Assembly: GCA_027574665.1 (NCBI GenBank)
Contig: CM050656.1
Location: 1,859,001-1,923,000 of the forward strand
Source of the DNA: Rhynochetos jubatus
Taxonomy: Eukaryota > Chordata > Aves > Eurypygiformes > Rhynochetidae
Reading direction: 5' to 3'
DNA length: 64,000 bases
Each line of letters opens with the position of its first letter. Position 1 is the stretch's first letter. The translations under genes and the position numbers were made by a program. The notes below the pieces were generated by a model that ran no database searches, was not told where the DNA came from, and worked only from the letters and a program-made list of their open reading frames with translations. Below are positions 61,808 to 64,000 of the stretch, one piece after another.

Positions 61808-61871
61808 GTGTGTACGTACATACGTATGCACGCAGACCTGCAGTGCAGGTACATATACTGCGTACACGCGC
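61808..61871. repeat. Alternating purine-pyrimidine cluster with central palindrome
   Basis: A 27-bp strictly alternating purine-pyrimidine tract (61808-61834) is followed by the palindrome ACCTGCA-G-TGCAGGT (61836-61850). A second 12-bp alternating tract, GCGTACACGCGC, lies at 61860-61871. Such sequences can adopt Z-DNA or cruciform structure under supercoiling. It lies within intron 7 and no gene function is implied. Confidence 0.7.
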
Positions 61872-62529
61872 CCGCGACAGAGCTACAGGAGTGGTGCACT
61901 GAATAGAAGGGCCTCTCCCAGCTATCAGTAGCGTAGGGTATCACACGTGGGGTGGTCAGCTATGGAGTGCTAGATGCCGCTGGTCCCTGATGCAGACTGA
62001 GGACTGTCTTACGTTACTCCTGCTAGCACAGCGTTCAGACTGCAGCGTCGTGCCTGGCTGCAGTATATAAATGCTGTGCTCTAGCCTAGGAAACATGTAA
62101 CAGTTTTCCTTAAACTACAGCCAAAGCTGTATTAATCCCTGGCGTTGCCTTTTTTCCTACTTTTAGTTTCTGAAATAAAAAGGCAGAAATTCCCCCCAAA
62201 GCTCCTCTTAACTAGGTTGTATCGAAAGCCAGTTCTGGCTGAATTCAGGTCATGATGACCAAATGTACAAGTCGAAGCCTTCCTAGCCATTTAAAAAGAA
62301 ACACAAAATACCCCAACGAGACAACACAGTGGGTGGAGCACCACTGACCGCCTGTGTTTGGTGTTTGGGGGTTTTCTGGGGGGATATGATCCCTCCAGGT
62401 GCCTTTGGTGCACAAAATACTTGTAACGCGGAGCTGTAGTATGATGAAACAGGAAGGTGCGTAAGCAGTGGTTTGAATTTACATGTTCAAAGGCCTTGAG
62501 GCAGGCTCTTCGCCCAGAACGTACTCTGC

Positions 62530-62700
62530 TTGAAAAACGTGTTCCACTCCATGGGAAACGAGGCGATGATGATGGCGGCGTGCCGCGTCGCCTCGCTCAA
62601 GCATCGCGCTAACCTACACCGTCTGCAGGCCTCGAGTGCCCTTCGTCCTGCGCGTCGGGGGCTAGACTGCAGCAGCACTGATGCGAGAAGACGCTGCAGT
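62530..62700. other. CpG-dense patch in intron 7
   Basis: About 20 CpG dinucleotides in 180 bp (for example GCCGCGTCGCCTCGC and CTGCGCGTCGGGG). This is far denser than in the rest of the intron, with GC-rich sequence continuing to about 63200. It could be a small intragenic CpG island. No start codon in good context joined to a donor site, and no TATA box, was found. Confidence 0.45.
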
Positions 62701-63390
62701 GGGGGAAAGGGTCTTTTGGAGCAGGTTTGAGTTTCTCACGAGCACCTGTTGCGGTGCCCCTCACCGTGCTCCTGCCCTGCTGAGCTGGTGGCATGGCCAA
62801 GCCTTACTGGGAAGGAGGCCGAGGAGGGGCCCGTCGCAGCAACAAGCGACGCTGAGCCCCCCCGCTCTTGCAGCGGCACTTCTCATGTAGGAAACGCAGT
62901 CGGATGCTCCCCTGGGGTGCAGCGCAGCTCGGCTGTACAGAATTGCAGGGCGGGAGAAGAACAGTGGGTCAGGAGATGAAACCTGCAGGTGTTTTGCTTT
63001 GGTTAAGCCCCTCCACGGAGTTTGAGCAGCTGCTGCAGCGCGCCGCGTGCTGGTCTCACGCGTGCTTGTCTTGTGTGTGCTCCGGCCTGCTTGCAGCCAG
63101 GCTAGAGCTGCCAGTGAGGTCTGCTCGGGAGAAACAGGGCACAGTGCTTCTGGGGAGCTGGTGGGCACCGAATCGACCGGATGTTTGCTGAATGCTGTGA
63201 GTGGAAGTTTAATAACGTCTGCTGCAGTTCGTAAGACTGCAGGGTGCTTATCCACTGTACATTCCTGTGAATCTCCCCAAGGAGGCGGTTGGCAGTACAG
63301 GGTCGCGAGCAAATGCAAGGACTTGCCGCATGACTTTCCCGAGTTGGAAGTCTGATGTGCTTTCTGCTGTATGTATCTAACTCTTTTTAG

Positions 63391-63540
63391 ATACCGATAT
63401 GGTCATAATTTATCTCTCGGCTGGGATAACATCAAAAGATTCCTCGGAAGATGATAAAAAAGCTACTCTACGTGTCATCAACGAAGAGAACAGCTTCCTC
63501 AATAACTCAGTAATGATTCTTACTTACGCGCTCATGAATG
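63391..63540 (+). CDS. CACHD1: CACHD1 coding exon 8 (150 bp), VWA domain
   Basis: The acceptor TCTTTTTAG ends at 63390 and the donor GTGAGA begins at 63541. Two bases complete Asn. Then come TDMVIIYLSAGITSKDSSE, EDDKKATLRVIN, EENSFLNNSVMILTYALMN, and the last base G starts the next codon (Asp in known CACHD1). MVIIYLSAG is the VWA beta-strand 4. In canonical VWA domains the following loop supplies the MIDAS motif 3 Asp (for example FTDG); here the loop is YLSAG (63411-63425), with no Asp. NNS at 63501-63509 is a potential N-glycosylation sequon. The window ends before the rest of the VWA and the cache domains. Confidence 0.98.
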
Positions 63541-64000
63541 GTGAGAAATGGTTTTGTATTTCCAGTGCATGAAAATTCCCTTTCATTGTACAGCTAGTTT
63601 ATTAAGCTCATCCAAATGTAATTCCACGCCTTACTGGGAGCAGTTTATTAATGGCTTTTGGCCCGTGTAATCCAGAGGCTGCATCCAGATGTTACCTCTC
63701 TGGTGTATAAAACTGTGTGCTGCTATACGCTTCTACATCACAGTGCAGCTGCTCAGGATATAAACTGTTGTTGATTAAATTGTCTAGTGGCAACGAGACT
63801 GAATTAAATTCGAAAACTGTTGCAACTGTAAACCTTCCTGACGCTGCCCGTGTTTCCTGGTGCGGCAGAATGAGCGTATGCATGACTTGTATGTCAGTCC
63901 TTAGGCGAGGAGCGTGAATGTCACATCAAACGTGGTCTGAAATGCTTTGGTGACTGAGGACCCAACTTAGGAGTGAAATTAAATACGAAGGTCACGCACA
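63541..64000 (+). other. CACHD1: Start of CACHD1 intron 8 (incomplete)
   Basis: It begins with the GTGAGA donor and runs out of the window without another exon. The next expected residues of CACHD1 (an Asp-Gly-Val-Thr-Gly stretch) are not encoded here. No repeat is recognised in these 460 bp. Confidence 0.9.

Larger units (their letters stand above)
59968..63390 (+). other. CACHD1: CACHD1 intron 7 (3,423 bp)
   Basis: It starts GTAAGT and ends AACTCTTTTTAG. It contains a C11 run (60083-60093), an alternating purine-pyrimidine cluster with a palindrome (61808-61871), and a CpG-dense patch (about 62530-62700) inside a GC-rich stretch that runs to about 63200. A 185-codon minus-strand frame at 62761-63318 is only a product of high GC. 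No nested gene is supported. Confidence 0.9.

Noticed and set aside
62761..63318. 185-codon open frame on the - strand before exon 8
   Set aside because: It lies in a GC- and CpG-rich block where stop codons are rare; the product is Ala/Ser/Pro-rich without a domain.

Overview
This is a window of vertebrate, almost certainly avian, nuclear DNA. Two things support this. The only protein-coding gene is split into small exons separated by kilobase-scale GT-AG introns. The recognisable dispersed repeats are CR1 LINE copies carrying the bird-type 3' end (the TGCCCATGGCAGGG block and a CTATGATTCT-like terminus). I cannot name the species. There is no bacterial, plasmid, phage or CRISPR content.

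The gene is CACHD1 (VWFA and cache domain-containing protein 1), a single-pass membrane protein related to the voltage-gated calcium channel alpha2delta subunits. It lies on the + strand. Seven consecutive internal coding exons can be placed to the base: 23577-23639, 33946-34094, 46136-46242, 55899-56025, 58204-58348, 59751-59967 and 63391-63540. Together they give 958 nt, or 319 codons plus one base. All seven join in one uninterrupted frame with consensus splice sites. They encode the end of the N-terminal extracellular region, the VWA_N-like region and most of the VWA domain. The start codon and signal peptide (exon 1) were not found and should lie upstream of position 1. The cache domains, transmembrane segment and cytoplasmic tail lie beyond 64000.

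Layout: 1-23576 is non-coding and is most simply the 3' part of a very large intron 1. It holds three clear CR1 pieces, including a 1.2 kb copy at about 16988-18186 with a broken reverse transcriptase frame. Introns of 10.3, 12.0, 9.7, 2.2, 1.4 and 3.4 kb follow, and the window ends inside the intron after exon 8. The introns contain one more CR1 fragment (33335-33585), an ancient retroposon 3' tail (about 57090-57160), short homopolymer runs, several perfect palindromes or inverted repeats, two compact CpG-dense patches (about 54310-54480 and 62530-62700), and an alternating purine-pyrimidine cluster near 61808-61871.

I found no undescribed gene system. The observations most worth a check are the degenerate metal-binding (MIDAS) site in the CACHD1 VWA domain, an intron 2 segment at 32700-32890 that looks like a conserved regulatory element, the CpG-dense intronic patches, and the CR1 copy whose 329-codon open frame survives through compensating indels and deletions.
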